DNA from: Paenactinomyces guangxiensis
GTDB taxonomy: Bacteria; Bacillota; Bacilli; Thermoactinomycetales; Thermoactinomycetaceae
NCBI RefSeq assembly: GCF_016055185.1
Contig: NZ_JAECVR010000005.1
Coordinates: 1-64,000, forward strand
DNA length: 64,000 nucleotides
Direction of reading: 5' to 3'
The notes under the pieces are model-generated. The model saw only the letters and a program-made list of their open reading frames with translations, was not told the origin of the DNA and did not search any database. This document shows positions 8,382 to 16,055 of this stretch, in pieces; position 1 is the first letter of the stretch; each line of letters begins with the position of its first letter. The translations under genes were made by a program, and so were the position numbers.

Positions 8382-8822
8382 TCAATGGGAGTCTGTCAGT
8401 GATGGTTTTTCATCCACACAATCGGTGCATCTTCCGTAGATCTCAAATTTATGCCCGGTGATCTCAAAATTATCCGGTTCCCCCAGGATCGCATTCATCG
8501 GGCAGACGTGAATGGTGCGGGTTCGCCCGCATTCCGTACAGATTAAGTGATGATGGTGAGAGTCCCCGTCACATCTGAGACGGTAACGCCTCTCTCCATC
8601 CCACTCCGTCTCTTCAATAATCCCCAACTCTTCAAACAGGGATAAATTTCGATAAATGGTATCAAAGCTGAGGCCGGGGTAATCATTTTGCATGTAGTCC
8701 AAAATCTCTTTGGCTGTCAGGTAACGGCCCTGCTTCTGAAAAATGTGAACCATTAACTCACGTTTTCCGGTATATTTGTATCCATTTTTCTTCAGCAAGT
8801 CCAACGCTTGTTTCAAATTCAT
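8382..8822 (-). CDS. zur: Fur-family zinc uptake regulator Zur
   Basis: 146-residue Fur-fold repressor. The N-terminal winged helix ('KYTGKRELMVHIFQKQGRYL', 'SFDTIYRNLSLFEELGII') is followed by a dimerisation domain with the His-rich metal site 'DGDSHHHHLICTECGRT' and two CxxC pairs (CTEC, CTDC) for the structural zinc. The Fur family includes iron, zinc, manganese and peroxide sensors. Zinc is chosen because the gene abuts znuB-znuC-znuA and a Zur-type box lies 5' of znuA. The ATG at 8822 has GGGAG at 8 bases; a longer TTG start has none. It probably represses the adjacent transporter when zinc is ample. Confidence 0.9.
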   Translation of the reverse strand: MNLKQALDLLKKNGYKYTGKRELMVHIFQKQGRYLTAKEILDYMQNDYPGLSFDTIYRNLSLFEELGIIEETEWDGERRYRLRCDGDSHHHHLICTECGRTRTIHVCPMNAILGEPDNFEITGHKFEIYGRCTDCVDEKPSLTDSH

Positions 8823-8921
8823 AGAACTCGCTCCCAAACAAGGTAAATCGTTGTTTTATCGACTTTGGCCTTTAAACAATGTTCACTGATCTATAAGCTT
8901 ATTCTATCTTACTTCTCCTAT

Positions 8922-9767
8922 TTAGGCACTCCTCAGCAGGAAATAAATTCGTTTGATCACCAGCACCAGAAGCAAAATCAGGATTGAGACAAGTACAATG
9001 GTTCCCCCGGAGGCCCAATCCAGATAGTAAGCAGCAAATAAGCCGCTCAGAACCGCAAGTTGCGAAAAGATAACCGACCAGACAATCGTTTGCCGAAAAC
9101 TGTTGGTAAATTGCAGGCTGGCTGCAACCGGAACTGTCATTAAAGCAGAAACGAGCAAAATTCCTACTACCCGGATCGCCGCTGAAATGACCAGAGCTAC
9201 AATCACGATAAAGAGTAAATTAACTGTTCGGCGGGGAACTCCGGTTAAGATTGCATTTTCCTCATCAAAAGAGAGAGCAAACAGCTCTTTGTAAAAAGCA
9301 AAGAAAAAGAGAAGCACAATCACCCCGATCACTGCAATGGTGATTAACTCTTCTTTGCCAACCGCTAAAATGCTGCCAAATAAGTACCCGGCAATATCCA
9401 CATTAAAGCCGTCCGCCGCACTGATCAGTACGACACCCAGACCGATCCCTCCGGACAGCATGATGGGAATGGCCAATTCCTGATAAGAATGGTACAGCCG
9501 CCGAATCTGTTCAACAAACAATGACCCCAGAACGGAAAACCCGATCCCCATATAGAGAGGATTCACTGGCTGGAACCAGGCAACCTCCTTTTGCAATAGC
9601 AGCCCGGCCGCTACTCCGGACAATGTAACATGGGATAGTGCTTCGGCAATGAGCGATAAACGCCTCACTACCAGATAGACACCGACCAGGGGAGAGATCA
9701 GTCCGATTATCATGCCCGCAATCAGGGCATGTTGCATCCAATCATAGCGAAATAAAATTTCAAGCAT
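8922..9767 (-). CDS. znuB: Zinc ABC transporter permease ZnuB
   Basis: 281-residue membrane protein with about eight hydrophobic helices, of the ABC-3 family that carries zinc or manganese ('GMIIGLISPLVGVYLVVRRLSLIAEALSHV' start, then 'SGGIGLGVVLIS' and 'VVGILLVSALMTVPVAASLQ', the latter the conserved coupling region). It forms the membrane channel with ZnuC as ATPase and ZnuA as the external zinc binder. It lies 63 bases after znuC and 99 bases before zur, all on the same strand, consistent with one operon of four genes. Confidence 0.93.
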   Translation of the reverse strand: MLEILFRYDWMQHALIAGMIIGLISPLVGVYLVVRRLSLIAEALSHVTLSGVAAGLLLQKEVAWFQPVNPLYMGIGFSVLGSLFVEQIRRLYHSYQELAIPIMLSGGIGLGVVLISAADGFNVDIAGYLFGSILAVGKEELITIAVIGVIVLLFFFAFYKELFALSFDEENAILTGVPRRTVNLLFIVIVALVISAAIRVVGILLVSALMTVPVAASLQFTNSFRQTIVWSVIFSQLAVLSGLFAAYYLDWASGGTIVLVSILILLLVLVIKRIYFLLRSA

Positions 9768-9830
9768 AGTCCCCAGAGCACCCCTGTCAGGCGCATACCT
9801 CCTCTTCCTAAAACTCCGGACAAGAAATGG

Positions 9831-10586
9831 TCAATGATGGTGCTCCATCACTTGAACTTCATACCCGTAAGCGGCAGATAAAATCTCTTGTTGACGTTCA
9901 ACAAAATCACGCGGATTTCCATGGAAAAACAGACGTTTATTTAAACAGGCGACCCGGTCCACATAAGTGGAGACCACACCGATATCATGAGTGACAAGGA
10001 TCAGGGACAATCTCCGGTCACGGTGGAGACGGGCCAGCATTTCATAAAATTGCTCCGCTGATTTGGCGTCAATTCCCACTGTCGGTTCATCCAGAATCAA
10101 TAAATCCGGATCACTGACCAAGGATCTTGCTATAAATGCGCGCTGTTGCTGACCACCGGAAAGCTTGCCAATATTTCTTTTCACAAGCGGGGTTAAACCA
10201 ACCTGGTCAATCGCTTGATCGATACGTTCCCAGTCCGTTTTTTTCATACGCCGGAAAAGCCCCAGCTTCCCCACCAGTCCAGATGCGACAACCTCCCGGA
10301 CAGTGGCGGGAAATCCACGGTTAAAACTGTTGGATTTCTGGGAAACATAGCCGATGCGAGAGCGGTCTTTGATTTGCCGGACCGGCTGGCCGAACACTTT
10401 GATCTCCCCCTGCCGCGGGCGCAGCAACCCCAGGATCAACTTCATCAGGGTTGATTTCCCCGATCCGTTTGGCCCGATAATCCCGAGAAATTCCCCTTCC
10501 ATTAATGTAAGATTGACGTCGTCCAGCACTTTCTGATGTTCATAGGAGAAATGGACATGTTTCATTTGAATGATCTGTTTACTCAT
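9831..10586 (-). CDS. znuC: Zinc ABC transporter ATP-binding protein ZnuC
   Basis: 251-residue ABC ATPase. Walker A 'GPNGSGKSTLMK', Q-loop 'GYVSQKSNS', signature 'LSGGQQQRAFIARSL', Walker B 'LLILDEPTVGID' and switch His in 'ILVTHDIG' are all intact. The C terminus 'VMEHHH' is His-rich, as is common in metal transporters. The ATG at 10586 overlaps the end of znuA (stop at 10579); a GTG three codons earlier is also possible. It powers zinc import with ZnuB and ZnuA. Confidence 0.94.
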   Translation of the reverse strand: MSKQIIQMKHVHFSYEHQKVLDDVNLTLMEGEFLGIIGPNGSGKSTLMKLILGLLRPRQGEIKVFGQPVRQIKDRSRIGYVSQKSNSFNRGFPATVREVVASGLVGKLGLFRRMKKTDWERIDQAIDQVGLTPLVKRNIGKLSGGQQQRAFIARSLVSDPDLLILDEPTVGIDAKSAEQFYEMLARLHRDRRLSLILVTHDIGVVSTYVDRVACLNKRLFFHGNPRDFVERQQEILSAAYGYEVQVMEHHH

Positions 10587-11544
10587 TGGCAGCACCCAGA
10601 GCCCTGGCTAAATGGGCTTTATTTTTTCTCATAACTGAGAAGTAATCGTCCCCCCGGTCCAGTTCCTCCTTTGTTAAACCTTCCAGTGGATTTAAAGTCA
10701 GCGCTTCTGCTTTTACTTCTTTTTTCACAACTTCGGCAACCTTACCGCTCACCAGTGTTTCAAACAGGATCACCTTTACATCGTGTTTGCGGACCGTCTC
10801 AATGATTTCCTGCAACTCTCTGGGGCTTGGCTCATCGGAGGGAGTGATGCCTGAAACGGCAATTTGCTGCAATCCGTAACGTTTTGCCAGATAGCCAAAA
10901 GCGGCATGGGAGACAACAAATTCCTTACGCGGAGCTTTCTTTACCATTTCCATATACTCCTGATCCAACTGGTCAAACTGATCCGCCAGGACAGAATAGT
11001 TTTTTTCATAATCAGCTTTGTGTGTCGGATCAGCCTTGATCAGGGCATCACGGATTTTTAATGCCTCCTGCTTGGCGAGAGTGGGGTCCATCCACACATG
11101 GGGATCAAAGTTTCCCCGATCATGGGGATGTTTACCTTTTTCATGGCTGTGATCATGTTCCTGTCCGGTAACCGGGATCAGATCCATTTTTTCCGTACTG
11201 TTCACGATCACCGTTTGATCCTGATCCAGGGATTGGACAGCTTTTTCAACCCAGGGCTCAAATCCCGCACCGTTATAGATAAATACATCAGCCTCACTCA
11301 GATTTGCCATATCCCGCGCGGAGAGCTCAAAATCATGGGATTCTGTGCCGGGCGGAACCAAATTGGTGACCTGCACATGATTGCCGCCGATTTTTTTGGC
11401 GAAGTCCTCCAGCGGATAAAGACTGGTATATATCTGAAGCTTACTGTCATCTTTTTTGGTTGCGGTAGTGGAAGAACCACAGCCGGCCAATGCCGTCACC
11501 GCGAGCAGCATTACAGCGACCCATCCAACAATTCGTTTGCTCAT
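10579..11544 (-). CDS. znuA: Zinc-binding lipoprotein ZnuA
   Basis: 321-residue extracellular substrate-binding protein (cluster A-1). The signal peptide ends in the lipobox 'LAGC', so the mature protein is anchored by a lipid-modified Cys at about residue 23. It carries the His-rich loop 'GQEHDHSHEKGKHPHDRG' typical of zinc rather than manganese binders, and ligands 'GTESHDFE', 'DPHVWMDP' and 'VVSHAAFGYL'. The ATG at 11544 has AGGAG 10 bases upstream. It is the first gene of znuA-znuC-znuB-zur, with a Zur box 81 bases upstream of the start. Confidence 0.95.
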   Translation of the reverse strand: MSKRIVGWVAVMLLAVTALAGCGSSTTATKKDDSKLQIYTSLYPLEDFAKKIGGNHVQVTNLVPPGTESHDFELSARDMANLSEADVFIYNGAGFEPWVEKAVQSLDQDQTVIVNSTEKMDLIPVTGQEHDHSHEKGKHPHDRGNFDPHVWMDPTLAKQEALKIRDALIKADPTHKADYEKNYSVLADQFDQLDQEYMEMVKKAPRKEFVVSHAAFGYLAKRYGLQQIAVSGITPSDEPSPRELQEIIETVRKHDVKVILFETLVSGKVAEVVKKEVKAEALTLNPLEGLTKEELDRGDDYFSVMRKNKAHLARALGAANE

Positions 11545-11625
11545 CTCTATAACACTCCTAAATGAAAACATTCCGTTTTATCTTTAACTCTATTACATTA
11601 TATCCTGGTTTTATTTGATTGTAAA

Positions 11626-11640
11626 TCGTAAATATTACGT
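11626..11640 (-). promoter_or_regulatory. Zur box
   Basis: TCGTAAATATTACGT differs at only two positions from the B. subtilis Zur consensus TCGTAATNATTACGA and is nearly palindromic. It lies just upstream of znuA, whose operon includes zur itself, so a zinc feedback loop is expected. Confidence 0.85.
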
Positions 11641-11697
11641 TTTGGCATTTATTAATTCAATTTCTATGCCAACAGTATATCCTTCCATTAAGATAAA

Positions 11698-11737
11698 AAA
11701 GCGATACCCTGGCTTCCCATGAAGGAGTATCGCTTTT
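11698..11737 (-). terminator. Terminator after the YhgE-like gene
   Basis: AAAGCGATAC pairs with GTATCGCTTT and has A/T runs on both sides, so it may work in both directions. On the minus strand it ends the transcript of the gene stopping at 11796. Confidence 0.8.
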
Positions 11738-11795
11738 CTTTTATATTTTTGTGTGTTCCGATTCTAAGCAGCGGAATCAATGAGGCTTGATTGCA

Positions 11796-13841
11796 TCATA
11801 CTGCTATTCTTCTTTTTAAGCCTGGAATCACCGCTCTTTTGATCCAGGGTTTTACCCATCTGAGATAAATTTGGGTCACCATATAAGCACCGCTCATAAA
11901 TGCGAGCAGAATGCAGCTATCCTGGAATACAGCATGTATATTTCCGCTCGACAGAGCCGCTCTTAAGCCGTGGATCGAATAGGTCATCGGCATATAGGCG
12001 TGCAGGCCCTGAAAGAAATCCGGCAGGAGCGGGAGAGGATAGGTACCCGCACTGGACGTAAGCTGAAACATGAGAAAAATAATAGCCAAAAATCGGCCCA
12101 CATTTTTCATCAGTGCAACCAGCATCCGGTTAAGAGAGATAAAAGTGAGAGACATAACAATCGTAAACAGGAAAAATTGGGTTGGCAATTCAGGCTTAAT
12201 ACCAAGGCCCCAGATGATGGCGGAAGAACAGATCACCGCCTGGGCAGCCCCGATGATGGCACCTGACGCCAGAGAGAGCGGCTCTCCTCCCGGTTTATCC
12301 AACACCCGGTACAGATCAATCACCGTAAATAAAAACATCGCTCCTACCCATAAAGATAAGGAAAGAAAATAGGGTGCAAATCCGGTGGCATAATTGGGTA
12401 CCGGATGGAGCGATTCTTCCTGTACATTTACCGGGTCTGCAATCATATTTTCCTTTTCTTTGGCAGATGTTAAATTTTTATTTGCAGCATTGACCCCGTC
12501 ATGGAGCCCGTTCGCCAGCTGATATTGTCCCGATGCAATGTTCCCCAGTCCTTTTTGCAGCTGTATGGCTCCTGTTTCCAATTGATTCAAGCCATCGATC
12601 AGGCGGCTTTGTCCCGCTTCCAGCCGCTGTGCACCTTGCAGCAACTGCCCGGTGCCGGTTACCAATTGATCGAGCTTATCGATGCTTGCAATCGCCCGGT
12701 CCAGATCATCCGTCAGCTTTTGTGAACGAGCGGCGATCTGTGCCAGTTCGTCCGGGCTCAGGTCGGAAGGAAGGCTATTCTCTTTTTGTTTCATCTCACT
12801 GAGCTGATTTTGCAAACGTTGATGCTGCTTTGCCTCTGTGGACAATGCCAGTTTTAATTGCTTGGCATGCGGGTCTGCGGCCAACTCGGGGTGATCCTTG
12901 ATCAGCTCCTGCAACAATTTCCCGGATTGGTCATTGTTCCCGTTTATCTGGCTGATTGTCTCTTCCATCGCGTAAATCCGGGAATCTTGCCCGGGCCATT
13001 TTCCCGTTTTGGCGATGATCTGTATTTGCTCATTTAACTGATGGATCATGGTTTGCACTTTTTTGATCTGTTCCCGATGCCCTGCGATCTCGCCTTTGGT
13101 CTTTACCAGCTCCCGGTTCATCGCAGCCAGATGCCGGCTCAATTGATGAGTTCCTGTGTAAAGCCGGTCAGCCCCGGATTGCAATTGATGAATCCCGCTT
13201 TTGATCTCTCTGCTTCCTTGCTCCGCTTTTTTGACAGAGTCAGCCAGTGTGGCGGCTCCGTCGGCGGCCCTGGCTAAATCTTCGGCCGATTTCTTAAGTT
13301 TATTAAAAATCTCTGCAATGTAAACATGAGTCAATTTCTCTTCCAATGTGTTTTCCAATTCCCGGATGACTGATTGACCGATTCGCCCGGAAAGGTAATT
13401 ATTGCTCTCATCATAGTAATACTGAAGCTGTCCTTTCAAAGGGGCGGGACTGTCTGCAGAAGCCGCTCTTTGTGAAAAATCCCGCGGAATCACAACGGCT
13501 ATATAGTACTCTCCCTCTTTCAGGCCTTTTTTCATCTGAGTGCGCGGGATAAACTCCCATTTCAGTTTGGAATCTTTCTCTAATTCCTGAACCAGCTCTT
13601 TACCGGCATTGATCTGCTTTCCGTCTTTTACCGCCCCATGATCCTCATTAACAATTGCCACCGGCAAGTATTTCATATTTTCATACGGATCAAAAAAGGC
13701 CCAAAGGTAAATAAAGCTGTAAACCAGGGGGATTGCAAGCACCCCGAGCAATCCCAAGCGCATGGACCGGCTTGCCCACAAATGTTGCAAATCGGTTAAG
13801 CCCGTAGAAAACCCGGATGATTTCACTTTTTCCCTCATCAT
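11796..13841 (-). CDS. YhgE/Pip-family membrane protein
   Basis: 681-residue protein of the YhgE/Pip family (phage infection protein and ABC-2-like relatives). One N-terminal membrane helix ('LGLLGVLAIPLVYSFIYLWAF') is followed by the conserved 'LPVAIVNEDHGAV'. A large external domain with coiled coil (about 190-480) contains repeated 'G...L..G...L' heptads ('GIHQLQSGADRLYTGTHQLS'). Five C-terminal helices follow (about 500-670). Homologues are linked to secretion systems, phage adsorption and solvent or drug export; the exact job here is unknown. GGAGGTG precedes the ATG at 13841. The TetR gene lies just upstream on the same strand with a TetR-type operator between them. Confidence 0.85.
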   Translation of the reverse strand: MMREKVKSSGFSTGLTDLQHLWASRSMRLGLLGVLAIPLVYSFIYLWAFFDPYENMKYLPVAIVNEDHGAVKDGKQINAGKELVQELEKDSKLKWEFIPRTQMKKGLKEGEYYIAVVIPRDFSQRAASADSPAPLKGQLQYYYDESNNYLSGRIGQSVIRELENTLEEKLTHVYIAEIFNKLKKSAEDLARAADGAATLADSVKKAEQGSREIKSGIHQLQSGADRLYTGTHQLSRHLAAMNRELVKTKGEIAGHREQIKKVQTMIHQLNEQIQIIAKTGKWPGQDSRIYAMEETISQINGNNDQSGKLLQELIKDHPELAADPHAKQLKLALSTEAKQHQRLQNQLSEMKQKENSLPSDLSPDELAQIAARSQKLTDDLDRAIASIDKLDQLVTGTGQLLQGAQRLEAGQSRLIDGLNQLETGAIQLQKGLGNIASGQYQLANGLHDGVNAANKNLTSAKEKENMIADPVNVQEESLHPVPNYATGFAPYFLSLSLWVGAMFLFTVIDLYRVLDKPGGEPLSLASGAIIGAAQAVICSSAIIWGLGIKPELPTQFFLFTIVMSLTFISLNRMLVALMKNVGRFLAIIFLMFQLTSSAGTYPLPLLPDFFQGLHAYMPMTYSIHGLRAALSSGNIHAVFQDSCILLAFMSGAYMVTQIYLRWVKPWIKRAVIPGLKRRIAV

Positions 13842-13869
13842 GTACACACCTCCATCCAGGAAATTCTAA

Positions 13870-13883
13870 ACTGACCGGTCAGT
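13870..13883 (-). promoter_or_regulatory. TetR-family operator
   Basis: ACTGACCGGTCAGT is a perfect 14-bp palindrome with the ACCGGT core common to TetR-family sites. It lies 29 bases upstream of the YhgE-like gene and 59 bases after the TetR gene, so it probably silences the membrane protein gene. Confidence 0.75.
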
Positions 13884-13941
13884 ACAATTGACATTATACT
13901 ACTCCTAATTGTGATTTCAAGGGATTTTGTATCAAACTTGT

Positions 13942-14532
13942 TTATTTTATCAGCGGATGAAATACGAGTTGCTGCACACTCTCAATCATGGTAGGGGCGG
14001 TTGCTTCAATTTCCTCGCTCTGGTTCTCTTCCAGGCTGTAGATTTTTTGTAATACAACCACACTGGCCGCACCAAAAATAGCACTGGCCATTTCACGGGG
14101 ATGAGCCATTTGAAACTCGCCCTGTTCGATTCCCTGTTGCAAAACGCTTTCAATCAAATTCAAATACTCGCGAATCTTAGTCCGAAATTGCCGCTGCCGT
14201 TCTTTCGTGCCAAACGCCTCATTGAGCAGAAGTTTGGCCAGCTTTCCGTTTTTAACAAAAAAAAGAATATGAGCATGAAGAAGGGCCTCCAGTTGCTCAG
14301 ATGGTGATTTTTTTAAAGCAATCCCTCGCCGTACGCAATCAGATAGCTTTTCCATCCCTTCATTCATCAAGCCAACAAAAAGCTCTTCTTTACTCTTAAA
14401 ATGGTAATAGATCGTACCTTTGGCCACCCCGGCAGCCTGGGCGATCTCATCCATCTTTGCCTGGTCAAACCCGCTCTCCGCAAACACTTCCACTGCTGCC
14501 TGAAAGATAACCTCTACCTTCTCGTGACGCAT
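13942..14532 (-). CDS. TetR-family transcriptional repressor
   Basis: 196-residue regulator. Residues 1-50 give the TetR HTH ('FDQAKMDEIAQAAGVAKGTI', then 'YYHFKSKEELF'). The C-terminal ligand domain resembles the YsiA/YerO type. The ATG at 14532 is chosen for the upstream GGAGG. It is placed before the YhgE-like gene and a palindromic operator; TetR partners of YhgE genes usually control that gene. The ligand cannot be told from sequence. Confidence 0.9.
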   Translation of the reverse strand: MRHEKVEVIFQAAVEVFAESGFDQAKMDEIAQAAGVAKGTIYYHFKSKEELFVGLMNEGMEKLSDCVRRGIALKKSPSEQLEALLHAHILFFVKNGKLAKLLLNEAFGTKERQRQFRTKIREYLNLIESVLQQGIEQGEFQMAHPREMASAIFGAASVVVLQKIYSLEENQSEEIEATAPTMIESVQQLVFHPLIK

Positions 14533-14808
14533 ATTCCTTGATCCTCCAATGATTCCATCTATTTTCACCGTGTTGCTTCGTATGTTTAAAACTCTGTATT
14601 TATCATTTTACAGTATTTTTGCCTCATTTGCTGAGCCAAAGAAAAACAGGCTTGTCTTAACATAACCAGCTGGTATTCCCTCTCCCCCAGGTGAGGATCT
14701 CCTCCCTGTTTTCATTCTTTCACAGAAATCCCTCATAACCTGGGAGACACAACCTTGGCATGAAAGTTTTAATCATGCCGGGGAGGCAGGTTTTCTGGGG
14801 AGCGATTT

Positions 14809-15009
14809 TTGGCTGCCGACCCAGCGGAAAAGACGGAACAAGGGAAAAAGCGAGGCAATTCTACATTGAATTCGCTGATGATCAGCGGAATTCAATATCC
14901 CCGGGAAATAGACAGAGTTCTCAAACACTGCGGAGTCATGCTGCTGGGCTGCCGTGAAGTAGAAGAGGAAAGCCCGTTTTGTCCTTGTATTGGCCTTTTC
15001 GACGCATAA
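14809..15009 (+). CDS. Doubtful small protein (66 aa)
   Basis: A TTG-started frame with GGGGAG 6 bases upstream, the only candidate in the 610-base gap 14533-15142. The C-terminal half, 'PREIDRVLKHCGVMLLGC' through 'FCPCIGLFDA', looks protein-like with three cysteines. The frame also runs through a near-perfect palindrome (14866-14895), which argues for a regulatory or mobile origin. I do not recognise a family. The rest of the gap holds only a terminator. Confidence 0.28.
   Translation: MAADPAEKTEQGKKRGNSTLNSLMISGIQYPREIDRVLKHCGVMLLGCREVEEESPFCPCIGLFDA
14866..14895. repeat. 30-bp near-palindrome
   Basis: TTGAATTC-GCTGA pairs with TCAGC-GGAATTCAA with one unpaired base, giving a hairpin of 13 bp with a 3-4-base loop. 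It has no T-run on either side. Confidence 0.5.
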
Positions 15010-15048
15010 ATAAAAGACGCCCTCCATTCGTAACATCAGAAGGCGTCT
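15008..15048 (-). terminator. Terminator downstream of tRNA-Arg
   Basis: On the minus strand AGACGCC pairs with GGCGTCT and is followed by TTTATTTAT. It is the first terminator after the tRNA gene at 15143-15219. Confidence 0.65.
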
Positions 15049-15142
15049 GAGGATCGCACTGTGATTTTCCGATTGAAACCAATGTGTTCAAAAAGCCTTT
15101 CGCGAAGCACAATGTAATGAACACAAGGCAACTTTCAACTTT

Positions 15143-15219
15143 TGGCGCGCCCGAGAGGACTCGAACCTCTGACACATGGTTTAGGAAACCATTGCTCTAT
15201 CCTGCTGAGCTACGGGCGC
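15143..15219 (-). tRNA. tRNA-Arg (anticodon CCT)
   Basis: Complete cloverleaf with encoded CCA. The acceptor GCGCCCG pairs with CGGGCGC, discriminator G. The D arm starts 'TAGCTCAGCAGGAT'. The anticodon stem ATGGT/ACCAT encloses TTCCTAA, giving CCT, which reads AGG. The T arm is GGTTCGAGTCC. The unit stands alone rather than in a tRNA cluster. Confidence 0.97.
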
Positions 15220-15296
15220 AGATAAAACAATTTACCACTATAGTTTAACTTTTTCTCAGCATAAACGCAACACCTGCTGGCGATTTGCCCTTTTAT

Positions 15297-15704
15297 TTAT
15301 TCAATGTGATAGGGAGCAGAATTCTTTAACAAACTCCTTATACCATGGTAATAAGGCATTAACCGGTCGGCTTCATCAATGGATTTCCATTCAACGCACT
15401 GAATTTCTGAATCATCTGTTTGCATCCGGCCCCCGACAATCTCGGCGCGAAATGTAATAAACAGGGCGTGATCCCTGACAAACTTCTCGGAAATATGAAC
15501 AATTTCCCCGATCTTAATATCGAAGCCCGTCTCTTCCATGGCCTCACGAACAGCCGCTTGCCCGAGTGTTTCGCCATCTTCCCTTTTTCCGCCGGGAAGG
15601 CTCCAGGCTGTTTTATTTAAGACCATCAACACTTTTTCCTTTTCCTTATCAACCACTAAGGTATATACGACGTCTACACGTGCCAATTGAGAGACACCTG
15701 ACAT
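15297..15704 (-). CDS. Nudix hydrolase
   Basis: 135-residue Nudix protein, likely hydrolysing a nucleoside diphosphate derivative such as an oxidised nucleotide. The Nudix box is complete: 'GGKREDGETLGQAAVREAME' followed by ETGF, with every catalytic Glu present. It has no extra domain, so the substrate cannot be predicted. ATG 15704 follows GAGGAGG at 7 bases. It lies upstream of tRNA-Arg on the same strand. Confidence 0.9.
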   Translation of the reverse strand: MSGVSQLARVDVVYTLVVDKEKEKVLMVLNKTAWSLPGGKREDGETLGQAAVREAMEETGFDIKIGEIVHISEKFVRDHALFITFRAEIVGGRMQTDDSEIQCVEWKSIDEADRLMPYYHGIRSLLKNSAPYHIE

Positions 15705-16055
15705 CAGTAGTCCTCCTCTTATCATTTTTCTGTCTATACCAGGCCATGCCTTCCCATTTTGAGCGAAATAGATCTATGAATCTCTAAGACAGAATGGTTT
15801 ATAGGTTTAGATAAATTCATAATGGTATTATACAATATTTTGGTCACAAATATGGAAAGTCGACTCCCTGTTATCCCCAACAATTAATCAGTCTGGTTGA
15901 ATTAGCTTTAAATTGTGTCCAAATATTGAAAAGAAATTTTTCTGGACTCAAAAAGTCCCATTTATACGAATCTATTAAATAGAACCGTTGTTATTCATAA
16001 GATATGTATACTATCCTAAAAGATTGTGCTTACAACAAAAATAAGGAGGAATGGA
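15705..16055. other. Intergenic gap between divergent genes
   Basis: AT-rich region between the Nudix gene and the amidase gene. It must hold both promoters. A TATACT box near 16009 is a possible -10 for the amidase, but I see no matching -35 at proper spacing and no other structure. Confidence 0.4.

Noticed and set aside
14773-15036. An 87-codon minus-strand frame
   Set aside because: It runs through the terminator downstream of tRNA-Arg and across a palindrome; no ribosome site.
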